Assembly: GCA_037127255.1 (NCBI GenBank)
Contig: JBANSL010000002.1
Coordinates: forward strand, 95,572,519-95,636,518
Direction: 5' to 3'
Length of the DNA stretch: 64,000 nt
From: Persicaria tinctoria
Lineage: Eukaryota > Streptophyta > Magnoliopsida > Caryophyllales > Polygonaceae
This document shows positions 21,218 through 31,598 of this stretch, in pieces (the stretch's first letter is position 1; each line of letters begins with the position of its first letter). The notes below the pieces were generated by a model. That model was not told the DNA's origin. It did no database searches and saw only the letters and a program-made list of their open reading frames with translations. The position numbers and the translations under genes are program-made.

Positions 21218-22181
21218 AAAAGTGAGGATTAGTCATGCTACATGACTTTTTATGATCAAGCAAATAGATAAAGACGGTATGAAATGCAGTAGCTTTGATG
21301 TAAAATTCATGCCTTGAACTCAATCCTTGCAAGTAGTTGACAGGCTCCGATACTTTCCAATTTACAGCAATAGTATAATACCTAAAGAGACTTAGAAATA
21401 GATGGTAGGTACCTCTGATTTTGGATGTAGCTATGAGCCAATTAAAGCCGGAGAGAATCATAAGTTGATGTTGATGGCCTTGAATTATCGATCTCCCCCA
21501 GTGAGTACAAAATCTGTGAATGTTGGTAGTAGCACTTGTTTGACAGGTATTGTTGTTAATCCAAGTTTTGATAGAGGTTTTGGTTTTGCGTCCCACCACT
21601 CTAGTGCAAAGCATCCAGATGGTAGATAGCAAGAGTTTTGTGAGGGAGAAAAGCCAGAACTTCATACCTTGATGGATAAGTAGAAGCTGGTGTTTTCGTT
21701 TGGTGTTGCTGCTGCTGCATATTCTCGTTAGCCAGCAACTCGGAGGTTGAACAGTGGTGTAGCGATTTCTGGTGCAAGACTGTACCTGGATACAGAGAAT
21801 TTGATTTGGGGGATACCCAGTCCCAAAAAGGGAGAGACTTGGCCAAGAGAACCCCATTTTTGAACAACAACAAACAGTCCCAACTCTATAGAGATCATAA
21901 ATAGAAAAATTGTTAAGACCGTAAATCAGGGAAATAGCATTCATAATTAAACTAAAGATAGAGCCATGGATCCCAACATCAAACTGAAAATTGGGGAACC
22001 AGAGGGCATTCATACAAACTTCAGAATTGTAAACACAAGCATAATTAACCAATGTAGTAGACCAGCCAATTATAGGACTGATTTGCAGGGGGTAGAGGGT
22101 GGGATAACACCTAAAATTATTTAAAATTGACTGTCCAGCAAGAGCGACAGCCAAGCCCCTGGTCGTGTGGAATACCATCAT
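21210..22181 (-). CDS. 323-codon open frame between LINE ORF1 end and ORF2, function unknown
   Basis: This frame is open for 323 codons. Its ATG overlaps the stop of the upstream frame as TGATG, and its stop overlaps the ORF2 start as ATGATTAG. Composition is unusual (many Cys, Trp, His, Ile and Ser) and no domain is recognised. Such tight packing resembles coupled ORFs of some retroelements, but the residue mix also resembles an out-of-frame translation of a spacer. Coding status is undecided. Confidence 0.3.
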   Translation of the reverse strand: MMVFHTTRGLAVALAGQSILNNFRCYPTLYPLQISPIIGWSTTLVNYACVYNSEVCMNALWFPNFQFDVGIHGSIFSLIMNAISLIYGLNNFSIYDLYRVGTVCCCSKMGFSWPSLSLFGTGYPPNQILCIQVQSCTRNRYTTVQPPSCWLTRICSSSNTKRKHQLLLIHQGMKFWLFSLTKLLLSTIWMLCTRVVGRKTKTSIKTWINNNTCQTSATTNIHRFCTHWGRSIIQGHQHQLMILSGFNWLIATSKIRGTYHLFLSLFRYYTIAVNWKVSEPVNYLQGLSSRHEFYIKATAFHTVFIYLLDHKKSCSMTNPHFYD

Positions 22182-22456
22182 CAGTTCTTCTTCTTTTTCG
22201 GCTTCTTGTTAGCCGGAGAGAAGGCCTCATCTTGATCTTCTTCCTCTTTGCGCTTGGTCTGTTCTACAGCATTGAACATGTCCATCTCTTCAGAAGATCT
22301 AATCACAATTCCTCCCATTCTTCTAACCACTGAGTGATCAGATCGGAGGGACAAGTGAGAGCCTTCGGATTCGACTCCAGTGTCAATCATCTTACCCTTA
22401 ACTTGAGCTTTCAAAAAAGTAGTTGAATTTAGCTTATTTGGTGTATGGGTTGACAT
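22181..22456 (-). pseudogene. Probable C-terminal part of LINE ORF1
   Basis: 91 codons ending in a basic tail (ANKKPKKKKN), with acidic and Ser-rich stretches before it (SSEEMDMF, RKEEEDQDEAF). Position directly upstream of ORF2 on the same strand and the basic tail suggest the end of a nucleic-acid-binding ORF1. The N-terminal RRM or zinc-knuckle part is missing, so it is partial. Confidence 0.45.
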
Positions 22457-22499
22457 TTTAACTAGTTTATAGTTAAAAAAAAGAGTTAAAAAAAAAGCT

Positions 22500-22700
22500 A
22501 CATCAACAAGTTTATTTGGGGTTTATTTTGTTTATTTGGTTTGAAAGTACCACAATACTCCTAATAACAACCAAATAAACTGTTTTTTTTCCATACAGAG
22601 ATTATCTTGTTGATAAAAAATTTAACTACTTTTACCAACATTTTATAAATTTTACCCTGTTTATAATTTTAGTCCGTTTATTAACTCCGTCCCATACGAA
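22500..22700. repeat. Dispersed repeat shared with 57240-57430
   Basis: Sequence such as GTTTGAAAGTACCACAATAC followed by AACCAAATAAACTG recurs in inverted orientation near 57335-57400 (CAGTTTATTTG, TTGTGGTACTTTCAAAC). Ends are not resolved. A low-copy MITE is the likeliest explanation. Confidence 0.45.
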
Positions 22701-23071
22701 CTCATAGTGAATAAGGAGGTTAATGATGATTGTAGTATTTTACCTTCGTCCCTTTTGGGTAAAAACACCAAAGTTTACCTTACTTCTTATAATTAGATTT
22801 AGCTTGTCGGCACAAATCGATTTGTCTATTGTATAGCTTTTATCGGTTGGGTCATGAATTCGAAGTTTATCACCAAATTTGGGCTATCCTCGGTATAAAA
22901 ATAAATAAATAAATTTAATAATTGAGAATATAAATCTATTAAAATCTTTTTAAGATTTCAAAATTCATTAATAAGGTAATGGTTTAACTAACCCTACATT
23001 TCATGGAATCTTAGGGAGTAATTGGGCCATAGGCCCGTAGCAAGCCTTGATGCAGTGGGTGTTTTTTTTTT
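22701..23071. other. AT-rich spacer, nothing recognised
   Basis: No open frame with known motifs and no terminal repeats. Confidence 0.35.
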
Positions 23072-24453
23072 TTTTGGGTAATCGGCAGGAAACCACCCCT
23101 TAAATGGACCTTTTGCACAAAACCACCCCTTAAAATCAAAATTGCAGAAAACCACCCTTTAAATAGCATTTGTTACCAAATCACCACCCCACACCACTTT
23201 TCTGTCAAAGTTCCGTTAAATATGTGAAATGACTATTTTACCCCTATTTTTTTCATTGAAATAAGGGCATATTTTATAAAAATAAAAAGTATGGGAGGAA
23301 GAATACAATTAATTCATCTTCCTCCCCAAATCGACACCATTAGAGTACCAGACCAGGACATCGGCGGCAAAATACTTCGGCGAGGCTTCGGTAGGTTCCC
23401 GATGGAATTTGGAGGCACGGAAAGGCAAAAGGTAGGAGGCTACGGACTTCTGGTGGTACGGCGGATCTCCTGGTGGTGCAAGGAGGCGGCGAAAACAACG
23501 ATAGGGTGGCGGGCTGCAACCTTCGGGTAGCTTATGTCAGAAATGGAATCCGATTATTTTGCACAGTTTTGAGAGGGGTTTTTACACTAAAACGACGCTT
23601 GAGGTATAATAAACGCGATAGAGTAATTTAAGAGCTCGGATTTTAGCCAACAATGGTGGAATAGGGTCCTAAAGAGGACGAAATCCCCTTTTGTAGGGAG
23701 AGTGGATGGAGTCCATAAAACCCACAATTGAATACACCAATCTCTTTCACTTTATTTGTTGATTGATTTTGTATATTCAATTACAAGAAACGGCTTCAAA
23801 ATTATCCAAAACGACGTCGATTTCAATTTGGGCAAAGACGAACTTGAACGGAATTGAGGTTGAATCATTAGATTAAATTACAAATTGAACACGTTTTTTA
23901 GATGAAGGGAGTGATTATAACTTAATAGAGGTATTTTGAAGGTGAAACAATGGAAATTAACCAACCCCCATTGAAGCCCCTACAACCCAATTTGGAGGAA
24001 GAAGACAATGAGTTGACTCGGCCGAGTTGGGCGAGTGAACTCACCGAGCAAACTCACCCCTTGAGTTCTAACAGATCTTTTGACAGAAAATTGGCGTGGG
24101 GTGGTGATTTGATAACAGATACTCCCTCCGTTCAACAAAACTTGTCGTTTACTATTCACGCACGCTTTTTTAGAATGATAAAAACTATATAAAATATTCA
24201 TTTTTTTTAATTTTTTTTTTAACAAGTTTGTACTTATTAATAATAACTACGAAATTGTTAAAAGAAATTATTTAAAAAGTCGATATTTTATATAGTTTTT
24301 AGCTCCTAAAAAAGCGTGCATGAATAGTAAAACGTCAAGTTTTGTTGAACGGAGGGAGTACTATTTAAAGGGTGGTTTTATGCAATTTCGATTTTAAAGG
24401 GTGGTTTTATACAAAAGACCATGTTTAAGGGGTTTTTTGCAGATTACCCAAAA
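23072..24453. mobile_element. Mutator-like foldback element with a GC-rich core and nested MITE
   Basis: Left terminus TTTTGGGTAATCGGCAGGAA and right terminus (minus strand) TTTTGGGTAATCTGCAAAAA are inverted repeats. Both arms carry short repeats of AAACCACCCTTTAAA type, also found in the palindrome at 30157-30858. The core 23285-23530 is GC-rich and open (79 codons, GGRIQLIHLPPQIDTI), unlike the arms, and may be captured host sequence. The second arm is interrupted by a Stowaway MITE. No clear target-site duplication remains. Confidence 0.65.
24122..24358. mobile_element. Stowaway-type MITE nested in the foldback element
   Basis: Perfect TIRs CTCCCTCCGTTCAACAAAAC / GTTTTGTTGAACGGAGGGAG with TA on both sides (24120-24121, 24359-24360). 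Intact ends and duplication suggest it is younger than the host element. Confidence 0.9.
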
Positions 24454-24760
24454 TTTAAGTTTAAATTATATTTGCGACGTAGTATTTATCATTTTTTTCA
24501 ATCTTAACTAAATTTATAATAAATTAAACGTGCAACTTCAGATTTCAAAGTAAAAAAATGGATAAGAATGACGAGGTTAAGAAAATAAACTTGACGAAAA
24601 TCTATGAAATTTTTTTATTGCACCGCCTAAAAGATTTTAATAGAAACCATTTTTTATATGTTTTCATAAAAAAAGAAACCATTTTTTATACGGTCGTTGC
24701 ATTGTGAATTGTGATTGATGATAAAAAATAATAATGAGGAAAATGTTGCACGTGAACTCA

Positions 24761-25039
24761 GACCATCTCCAACAGCTTTCCTAAAATTTTCCCAAAATGG
24801 GGAAACAAAATACATATTTTCCAAATTATTTTTGCTTTAAATCCAACAGCTTCCCCATTTCGAAGATTTGGAGAATTATTTAGTTTGGAGAATGCTGCAG
24901 ATTTAGGGAATCCTCTCCATTTTTTCTGCTGCATCTCCATTTTGGAGAATGTGATGGAGAATCTGTTGGACTTAAAAATCCATTAAAATTCCCCAAAAAC
25001 TCCAAAATCACCAAAATGGGAAAACTGTTGGAGATGCTC
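24761..25039. mobile_element. Tourist-like MITE
   Basis: TIRs GACCATCTCCAACAG and CTGTTGGAGATGCTC, with TCA duplicated at 24758-24760 and 25040-25042. The interior repeats CCCAAAATGGGGAA-type words. A truncated relative lies at 29266-29445. No coding capacity. Confidence 0.85.
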
Positions 25040-25276
25040 TCACAGCTACGAACAAAAGTTACATGCTCCATATATTAATTAATATAATAATAATTATTAT
25101 TATATCGGTATATACATGCATGCACCTTTGATTAACAATATATATTTGTGTCATCTTTGACAATGTATTTATAATTTCCTTTATGTATATATTAAATATC
25201 AAGTGTATATTCACCGGGTTCTTATAAAATAATAAGTAATTTATTTAGACGAGTTTGTCCAAGTTCCACTCTCATA

Positions 25277-25509
25277 CCTCCGTTGACTTTTTTGACACGT
25301 TTGTTAAGGAGTTAAAAACCATAAAGTACAGTATAAAATAATATATTTTTTGTTAATTTTGTACATAGTCTTCTATATATTACTAATAAGTATATAATTA
25401 TGTAAAAAAAATACTCGTACTAAAATATATATTATTTTATATAGTAATTTTTAACTCCTTAAAAAACGTGTTAAAAAATTAATGGAATTATATTTGCAAA
25501 TGGAGGTAG
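25277..25509. mobile_element. Diverged Stowaway-type MITE
   Basis: CCTCCGTTGAC at the left and AATGGAGGTAG at the right, with TA at 25275-25276 and 25510-25511. The interior contains the paired motif AACTCCTTAAAAAACGTGTT that recurs in the MITEs at 50987 and 52460. Confidence 0.7.
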
Positions 25510-25542
25510 TATGCTGTAAGCCATTACCTTTAATATATAGGT

Positions 25543-25896
25543 CAGACACGGAACCAGGAATGAAAATCGGGGTAGACTAAAATTGTCTTACACTATTATC
25601 AAAATTGTAAGAGTTATTAATATCACATGTATAGCATATATATATATACACACCTAGGAAAAAAAAACTAGTAAAGAAAAAATTCCTAATGAATGGCCGG
25701 GCTGGGCAGATGAAAATAAAAACATATACCAGTGGGATTCGAACCCTGGTGCTTCAGGTTACTGTAAAACTGAACATTCAAAACCAACCAGTTGTGCTAT
25801 GCAGGCTTTGTGATACATATTGCTCAATATTATACAAGTTCTAAAATTTTGGGGTGGGCTGCAGCAAAGCCCAGCCCACCCCTAGGTCTTTCCCTG
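25543..25896. mobile_element. hAT-like MITE with internal tRNA-like promoter boxes
   Basis: A perfect 8-base duplication ATATAGGT flanks it (25535-25542, 25897-25904). The ends CAGACACGGAACCAGG and CCTAGGTCTTTCCCTG form a degenerate TIR. On the minus strand the interior holds a B-box-like GGGTTCGAATCCC (25746-25734) and an A-box-like TAGCACAACTGGTTGG (25799-25784), spaced as in a tRNA or SINE head, but there is no acceptor stem. The TSD length points to hAT rather than a retroposon. Confidence 0.75.
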
Positions 25897-25904
25897 ATAT
25901 AGGT

Positions 25905-26675
25905 TGATCTCAATTTAAATTTTTTATTGGTCAAAACTTTTATCAATAAGTGATTTATAAATTGATGTATAATCTAATCAAAACTCGAGAACTGGTTGAA
26001 CACCCTTTCTTAATTTGAATTTGGGTTTAAAAATACGTTCATACTCCACTCAGTTAGTAAGTTAACGAGCTCAAAGTCATGCTTTTTTTGGAATTATACT
26101 TTCTAATGACACAATAAATTTCACACTGTTTGAGTTTGAATTGATTCTCGATTTGAATCGATTTTAAGAGTGTGTTTATACTTGACTTGTTTTTATAAAT
26201 GAAAGGATTTAACTCAAACCTTTTTTCAAGCCGAACTCAAGTTTTTTTTTTATACATTTGTTTAACTTTCCAATATACCTAACAAGTCCAATGATATCAT
26301 TGCTCAAATAGACTCATATGTTATACATCGGTTTTAGTGTTGCAAAACTTCTCACACATTGAATTGTGGAGCAAAAACATTTCAAAATATAAAGGAGGAA
26401 AGTAATAAGTCTCTACCTAGTGGTCTAAACTTTTGTGTAACCAAAAATAAAATAAATCTGCCATTTCTCCAACCCGTCACTCTTTGGGATCTCAATCCTC
26501 ACTATCAATAATGCGATATGAATTCAAACAATTTGCGACAAAACAAATATTCATAAATACTTTTTTTTTGGTATGAAAAAATCACAAATACTAATCAGGA
26601 TCAATAACAGAATATATAAATTCCAAAAATAATACTGTATAATTTTTTTGAGGAAAAAATAAATAAATTTATGGA
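25905..26675. other. AT-rich 3' flank of the ALOG gene
   Basis: No coding signal. The part next to 26676 should contain the 3' UTR of the minus-strand ALOG gene. Nothing else is recognised. Confidence 0.35.
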
Positions 26676-27272
26676 TTAATTATACCGATGGATCGGGCCA
26701 GGCGACGACGGCGGAGGCAGCGGCGGCAGCTCAACGGGGGAGTTGGTGGCGCCGGGTGACATGTCGGAGGGGCGGTGCTTCCGCTTCTTCTTGCAATAGC
26801 TGACGCCGCGGGCCTTGGACTGCTCGTCCCTGACCTCGCGGAGGTAGAGGCGGACGGCGGGGGCGGCGAAGGGGTTGGTGTTGGTGTCGTCGGACTCGGA
26901 GGAGTTGACGTGCTCGTTTAAGGCGGCGCGGAGGCGGCCGACGAGGGAGTCGAGGCTGCCCCAGGCCTGGCGGAGGGGGCAGGGGCAGGGGGAGGGCGGG
27001 CAGGGGAGGCCGAAGAACGGGCAGCCCGGGCAGTGGACCTTCGTCTTGCCGAACTGGTCGAGGTACCGGAGGAACTCCAGCACGTGGGCCCCGCCGCACT
27101 CCGACGGGGACACCGCCGGCTTGTAGTGGCTCCGGAGGAACTGCCCGAACGTGTTCCAGTCCCTCCTCTTCTGGCTCTCGTAACGGGTGCAGCCTAGCTG
27201 TTGGTGGGACCCATTGGTGGTGGTGGTGGTGGCGGCGGCGGCGGCCGGAGATTCAGGGAGGGGAGAGTTCAT
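26676..27272 (-). CDS. ALOG-domain (LSH/G1-like) DNA-binding protein, single exon
   Basis: 198 residues, normal for the LIGHT-DEPENDENT SHORT HYPOCOTYLS family. A short Ala/Thr-rich N-terminus precedes the ALOG domain (residues about 28-160): [33 protein letters not shown], the zinc-ribbon insert with CPGCPFFG and [40 protein letters not shown] and the basic KKKRKHR nuclear localisation signal. The C-terminus is Pro-rich. ALOG proteins are nuclear transcriptional regulators of organ boundaries and meristem maturation. The insert [12 protein letters not shown] between helices is longer than in Arabidopsis members. The coding region is GC-rich against AT-rich surroundings. Confidence 0.95.
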   Translation of the reverse strand: MNSPLPESPAAAAATTTTTNGSHQQLGCTRYESQKRRDWNTFGQFLRSHYKPAVSPSECGGAHVLEFLRYLDQFGKTKVHCPGCPFFGLPCPPSPCPCPLRQAWGSLDSLVGRLRAALNEHVNSSESDDTNTNPFAAPAVRLYLREVRDEQSKARGVSYCKKKRKHRPSDMSPGATNSPVELPPLPPPSSPGPIHRYN

Positions 27273-27689
27273 TTTCTTCGCTTTGGAGTTTGGGTTTGGA
27301 TTTGGAAAATAACCCTAGAAACCGAGATGCACAAATTAATGGAAACAGATTACATAATTTACATTATAAGTATATTTTATTGGTTAAAATTTATCCATTT
27401 ATATTCGATACCATAGATTTATTAATTATAATTTTAAATAAGTTATAAACTAGATAATTTTAAAAATAAAATAAAGAAATGATTAATAATAATAAATAAA
27501 TAAAAGAGCATTATCAATAGTCGAGTTCCCCAAAATTTTCTTTTTCTTATTCGTCCATCCTACTTTTCAGTAAATAAATAAAAGAGCATTCTCAATGGCC
27601 GAGTTCCCCAATTCATGCCTCTTCTCATCGTTTTTTTTTATTTACGATTTGTTGGAGGCGTGTTATCATATTTCCTTGTTATCTTGTTA
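27273..27689. other. Upstream region of the ALOG gene
   Basis: AT-rich; expected to hold the ALOG promoter. Two MITE-end-like words, AGAGCATTATCAATAGTCGAG and AGAGCATTCTCAATGGCCGAG, occur about 85 bases apart near 27510 and 27590, suggesting remnants of a Tourist-like element. Confidence 0.35.
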
Positions 27690-27803
27690 TTTGGGTAACT
27701 AGGAAACACCCTCTCGACCTAGTCGGGGTAAAGGTGCGTACAATTCGACCTCCATACTCTGCTTGGAGCGGGACATATTGGGCTTGTTGTTGTTGTTGCT
27801 TCT
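27690..27803 (+). mobile_element. Au/TS-type SINE, 3' part
   Basis: GGAAACACCCTCTCGACCTA, then GGGGTAAAGGTGCGTACAAT and a TTGTTGTTGTTG tail match the conserved 3' half of plant Au/TS SINEs (GGTAAGGCTGCGTACA, GTTTGTTGTTG) as I recall them. The tRNA-derived head is missing, so it is 5'-truncated. Confidence 0.65.
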
Positions 27804-28143
27804 GCAATTCATTTCTCCCTCCTCATAATGGTCGGGTTATCAATAATTTATCCCATTACCTTTTTCATGGTTATTATGTTGTACACGTGTCATCGTTTTA
27901 TTGGTTTTGGATATGGGAAAGTGCCCAGTACAAGACTACAAGTACAAGTATGGAACATAGTTATCAATTAATTACCAATATGACTATCTCTTATTCTTAT
28001 TGAAATAGGCCTAAGTGGGTAAAATTGCAGTATATATATATATATATAACGGACATGGATGGTAATTTTGTCAAAGTAATTGGCACTAGATACGGAATCA
28101 AAAAATAAAATTCTGATGGACTAGATAAGTTAAAATTTTCTTA
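27804..28143. other. Spacer, nothing recognised
   Basis: Unremarkable AT-rich DNA with a short (TA)n run near 28032. Confidence 0.3.
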
Positions 28144-28317
28144 GAGCATGTGCAATGGTGAGCCCCAACCTCGGGCCCTTAACTTACTTTTCTTATGGCA
28201 CATCAGCTTAAGAGCTTTATTCTAACTTTTTAATTTTTCACCTTCATTCGTGAGCCCGAGTCTTGAGCCCTTAAATTACCTTTTATTATTTTTTCTTTTT
28301 ATTTACTCAATTTTTTT

Positions 28318-28365
<48 letters not shown>

Positions 28366-28733
28366 GTAATTAATTTAAATTAACATAGCATAAAAAAATA
28401 ATTTTTTAATGTTTAAAAAGGAAAATATGGGTATTATCCAAATGAACTTTTTTCCAACAAACATATGCAAGAGGGGTGTCTATGCGTAGATAAAAATAAA
28501 TTAAATTCAAAAATAAATTTTTTATTTTTTTTAAACAAATAAAAAACAACCGAAAATCATTTAAAAGTAAATAAAACATAAGTTCTGTCATGTGGCAGTT
28601 ATGAGCCATACTTTTTGGATCTCATATATAAGAGCCCGAAACAATGAGCCATTACATTAAATTTTTATTTTTCACCATTTTTTTTCCCACATGGCAACTA
28701 TAAGAGTCTCAAGTCTCACCATTGCACATGCTC
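28144..28733. mobile_element. Large Tourist-like MITE with long terminal inverted repeats
   Basis: Ends GAGCATGTGCAATGGTGAG and CTCACCATTGCACATGCTC are perfect inverted complements, flanked by TTA and TCA. The centre contains a palindromic (AAT)n/(ATT)n block (about 28318-28365). It has no transposase. Confidence 0.8.
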
Positions 28734-29265
28734 TCATACACATAATTTTCATAATAAAACCCTTAATTTAATAAATAAATGAATAATTTTTTACTAATTT
28801 TTTTATATTATTAGTATTTACGTATGTAAAAAAAATGTTCAGCCTGCCTCGCGGTCTGTCCCTGACTGACACCTCTCTCACCGTCACCGTAAAGTGAAGG
28901 ATACGAGTCATCTCACTCATAAAAAGTACGGGACATGGATGGTAATTTAGTCAAAGTAGGGGGTCCCAAACGAGGAAAAAATAAGCGGGAGACATGGTTG
29001 TCTATCAAACGTCCTCTCCTATTGACCTTTGAATCCCGGATTCTCGTATGCTCAGCCCTTGTAGATGACTACTCCCTATGAGTAATATGCACGTGTTGTC
29101 GGTGTTATATGTATTTTAAATAGACGAATTCGCATGCGGGACTGTTGTAGTGGTTATGGAGTTATATCTTATATCAAAGAGGATCGAAGTTTAAATCTTA
29201 TTGGAAATATGGAGTACGTCGCTAGTGTGTGTTGGGTCAAAGTTCGAATCTCATACACCATGTAC
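28734..29265. other. Spacer with degenerate tRNA-like words
   Basis: TAGTGGTTATGG (about 29147) and AAGTTCGAATCTC (about 29240) look like A- and B-box remnants of old SINE heads. Nothing intact is seen. Confidence 0.3.
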
Positions 29266-29445
29266 GTCCAACGGCTTCTTCATTTGAAGATTTGGATAAT
29301 CTTTTTGTTTGGAGAATGTTGCAGATTTAAGGAAGCATCTCTATTTTTTCTCCATTTAGGAGAATGTGATGGAAAATCCGTTAGACAAAAAAACCTTAAA
29401 ATTCTCCAAAAACTCCAAAATTAAAAAAGTGTCGGAGATGCTCTC
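29266..29445. mobile_element. Truncated Tourist-like MITE
   Basis: Shares AGATTTGGATAATC, GGAGAATGTTGCAGATTTA and the right end GTCGGAGATGCTC with the complete copy at 24761-25039. The left end has decayed, and the right end hosts the adjacent LINE insertion. Confidence 0.65.
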
Positions 29446-29457
29446 ATATGAAACTAT

Positions 29458-30115
29458 TTTTTTTTGTGAACAAACGGAGGAAGATCCTCCCACACTAACA
29501 CAACGTACTACATACAAATAAGATGGGGGTAGCCCTTCCCCTACGATCCTCATCTAGCAATATTCCAACCCCATCGGGAGGTTCCCCTAATACATGGAAG
29601 CCTCTCGGGAAAGATAACTCCGCTTTAGCGAGGGAGTCAGCGACATAATTCGCTTCCCTGAAGACATGACGAAACTGGATCTCCCAGTTCCTTTTGATAA
29701 AGCATTGGCATTGGTACACCAGGCTAGACATCGGGTGATAATCTGCAACACCTTTTGTAACCATCGAGTGGGCCGTCAACAAATCTGTCTCGACCACCAC
29801 CGCTCGAAAACCCATCTCCCACGCCAATCGGAGGCATCCCAAGACTCCCCATAGCTCTGCCGTGACCACCAGGCCAACTCCGATGTTATGGGAGAACCCC
29901 CGGATCCAGTTCCCACCGCCATCCCTAAAGACTCCAGCCGCAGCAGCTCCACCGTCTTCATCCCTTGCTCCATCGGCATTGGCTTTGATCCAACTCTGGG
30001 TCGACCTCTCCCAGCTAACCCGCTTCACCACTCTTTCCATCTTCTTTGGATTACCCAATCTCCTCTTCCAACCCTCTTCATACTCATTCGTGCAGCTCTC
30101 AATCAGCATAGCCTT
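29458..30115 (-). mobile_element. 5'-truncated LINE (RNase H domain) with 12-base target-site duplication
   Basis: ATATGAAACTAT occurs at 29446-29457 and 30116-30127. A poly-T tract follows the left copy, so the element is on the minus strand. The frame 30139-29495 encodes an RNase H-like domain (WIKANADGARDEDGG, AELWGVLGCLRLAW, VVETDLLTAHSMV, FRHVFREANYVADSLAKAE). The frame is intact across the domain, suggesting a fairly recent insertion. Reverse transcriptase and endonuclease are absent. Confidence 0.85.
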
Positions 30116-30156
30116 ATATGAAACTATAATAAGACCCAAATTCGCTATTACTAAAA

Positions 30157-30858
30157 GGCAAAATTACAGAAAACCACCCATTAAATATGAGTGTTTTCAC
30201 TTAACCACCCCTTAAATACAAAATTACAGAAAACCACCCTTTAAATGGTATTTGGTTACAACTCACCACCCATTCAACTATTTTCTTTAATTTATTATTA
30301 AATATCTTATATTTTAATATTTTTAAACTCAAATTTGATTGTAAATATATTCATATTTTGAATTTAATGGCTCGATCATATTTTAGGGATTATTTTATTT
30401 ATTTTTAAAAAATAATAATAAATATAACCTAGAATTATTATCTTAATTTATGGTTGAAAATGTTTATAAATTTTAAAAATATTATAGAAATTACTCTTAT
30501 TTATTTATATTTTAAATAAGAGTAATTTACATAATGTTTTAAAAATTTATAAACATTTTCAAACATAAATTAAAATAATAATTCTAGGCTTTATTGATTA
30601 TTATTTTTAAAAATAAATACAATGATCCCTAAAATATAATTGGGCCCTTAAATTGAAATTTTGAATATATTTATATTCAAATTTGAGTTTAAAAATATTA
30701 AAATATAATATATTTAATGATAAAGTAACAAAAATAGTTGAATGGGTGGTGAGTTGTAAACAAATACCATTTAAAGGGTGGTTTTCTGTAATTTTGAATT
30801 TAAGGGATGGTTAAGTGTAAACACCCATATTTAAAGGGTGGTTTTCTGTAATTTTGCC
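30157..30858. mobile_element. 700-base near-perfect palindrome (Mutator-like foldback element)
   Basis: Starts GGCAAAATTACAGAAAACCA and ends with its inverted complement. The arms are near-complementary all the way to a centre around 30505. Flanking 9-mers TTACTAAAA (30148-30156) and ATACTAAAA (30859-30867) match at 8 of 9, as expected for a Mutator-like insertion. Both arms contain AAACCACCC/TTTAAA words shared with the element at 23072-24453. A transcript would fold into a hairpin of about 345 bp. Confidence 0.85.
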
Positions 30859-30867
30859 ATACTAAAA

Positions 30868-31598
30868 TCCTAACCCAAACTTTTGATGTATCCTAACATA
30901 AAATGTAGAGAAGAAGATGAAATAAACCGGTCATGATGGGCTTTATACTGGGCCATTTCTTGGGCCATTGTTTTAGCCCACGCAACGTTTGTTCAAATAA
31001 ATTTCAAACCCGAATTAGTTAAATCCCCATCATACAAATTTTTAATTTTTAATTTTAACAATTATACTCCGTATTTGATTTAATGTAGGATAATATTAAA
31101 TCGGAATAGTAGTGTGATTACTTTTTTCGATCATTTTTCATATAAATTTTATTTTATTTCTTCTCATTTTATTTCCTAATTTTAACATATATGAATATGA
31201 CAGAGTTGAGAGCAGAGTGAGTTATAAATGATCCAAATCTTTTGACATGGGTTGCGTCATAAGACATTGGGTTTTACATACATCATTTTAATCAATTATA
31301 TATAAGCTTATATAATAATATAAAGTATTACAAGTACATTAAAATATCAATCCCATACATAATTCAATCCCTATATATATACACGCCTATACACATCTTT
31401 CAACCTTAAAAACTAAGTAATATAACCTTTCACTATCATGAGTAACCTTTCATCACAAGACCACAAAATGTATTATATATCTTGACCTACACACATTTTA
31501 TATATATATATATCATATATATATAAAAAAAAAGTATATTTCACCCTTCATATATATTGCTCTATATATAACTAACATATATATATATATATATTGAC
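30868..31598. other. 3' flank of the NAC gene
   Basis: AT-rich with short (TA)n runs near 31500-31590. It should contain the NAC 3' UTR. No other feature is recognised. Confidence 0.35.

Noticed and set aside
26731..27099. 122-codon minus-strand frame
   Set aside because: It is a Pro/Arg-rich out-of-frame shadow of the ALOG coding sequence.
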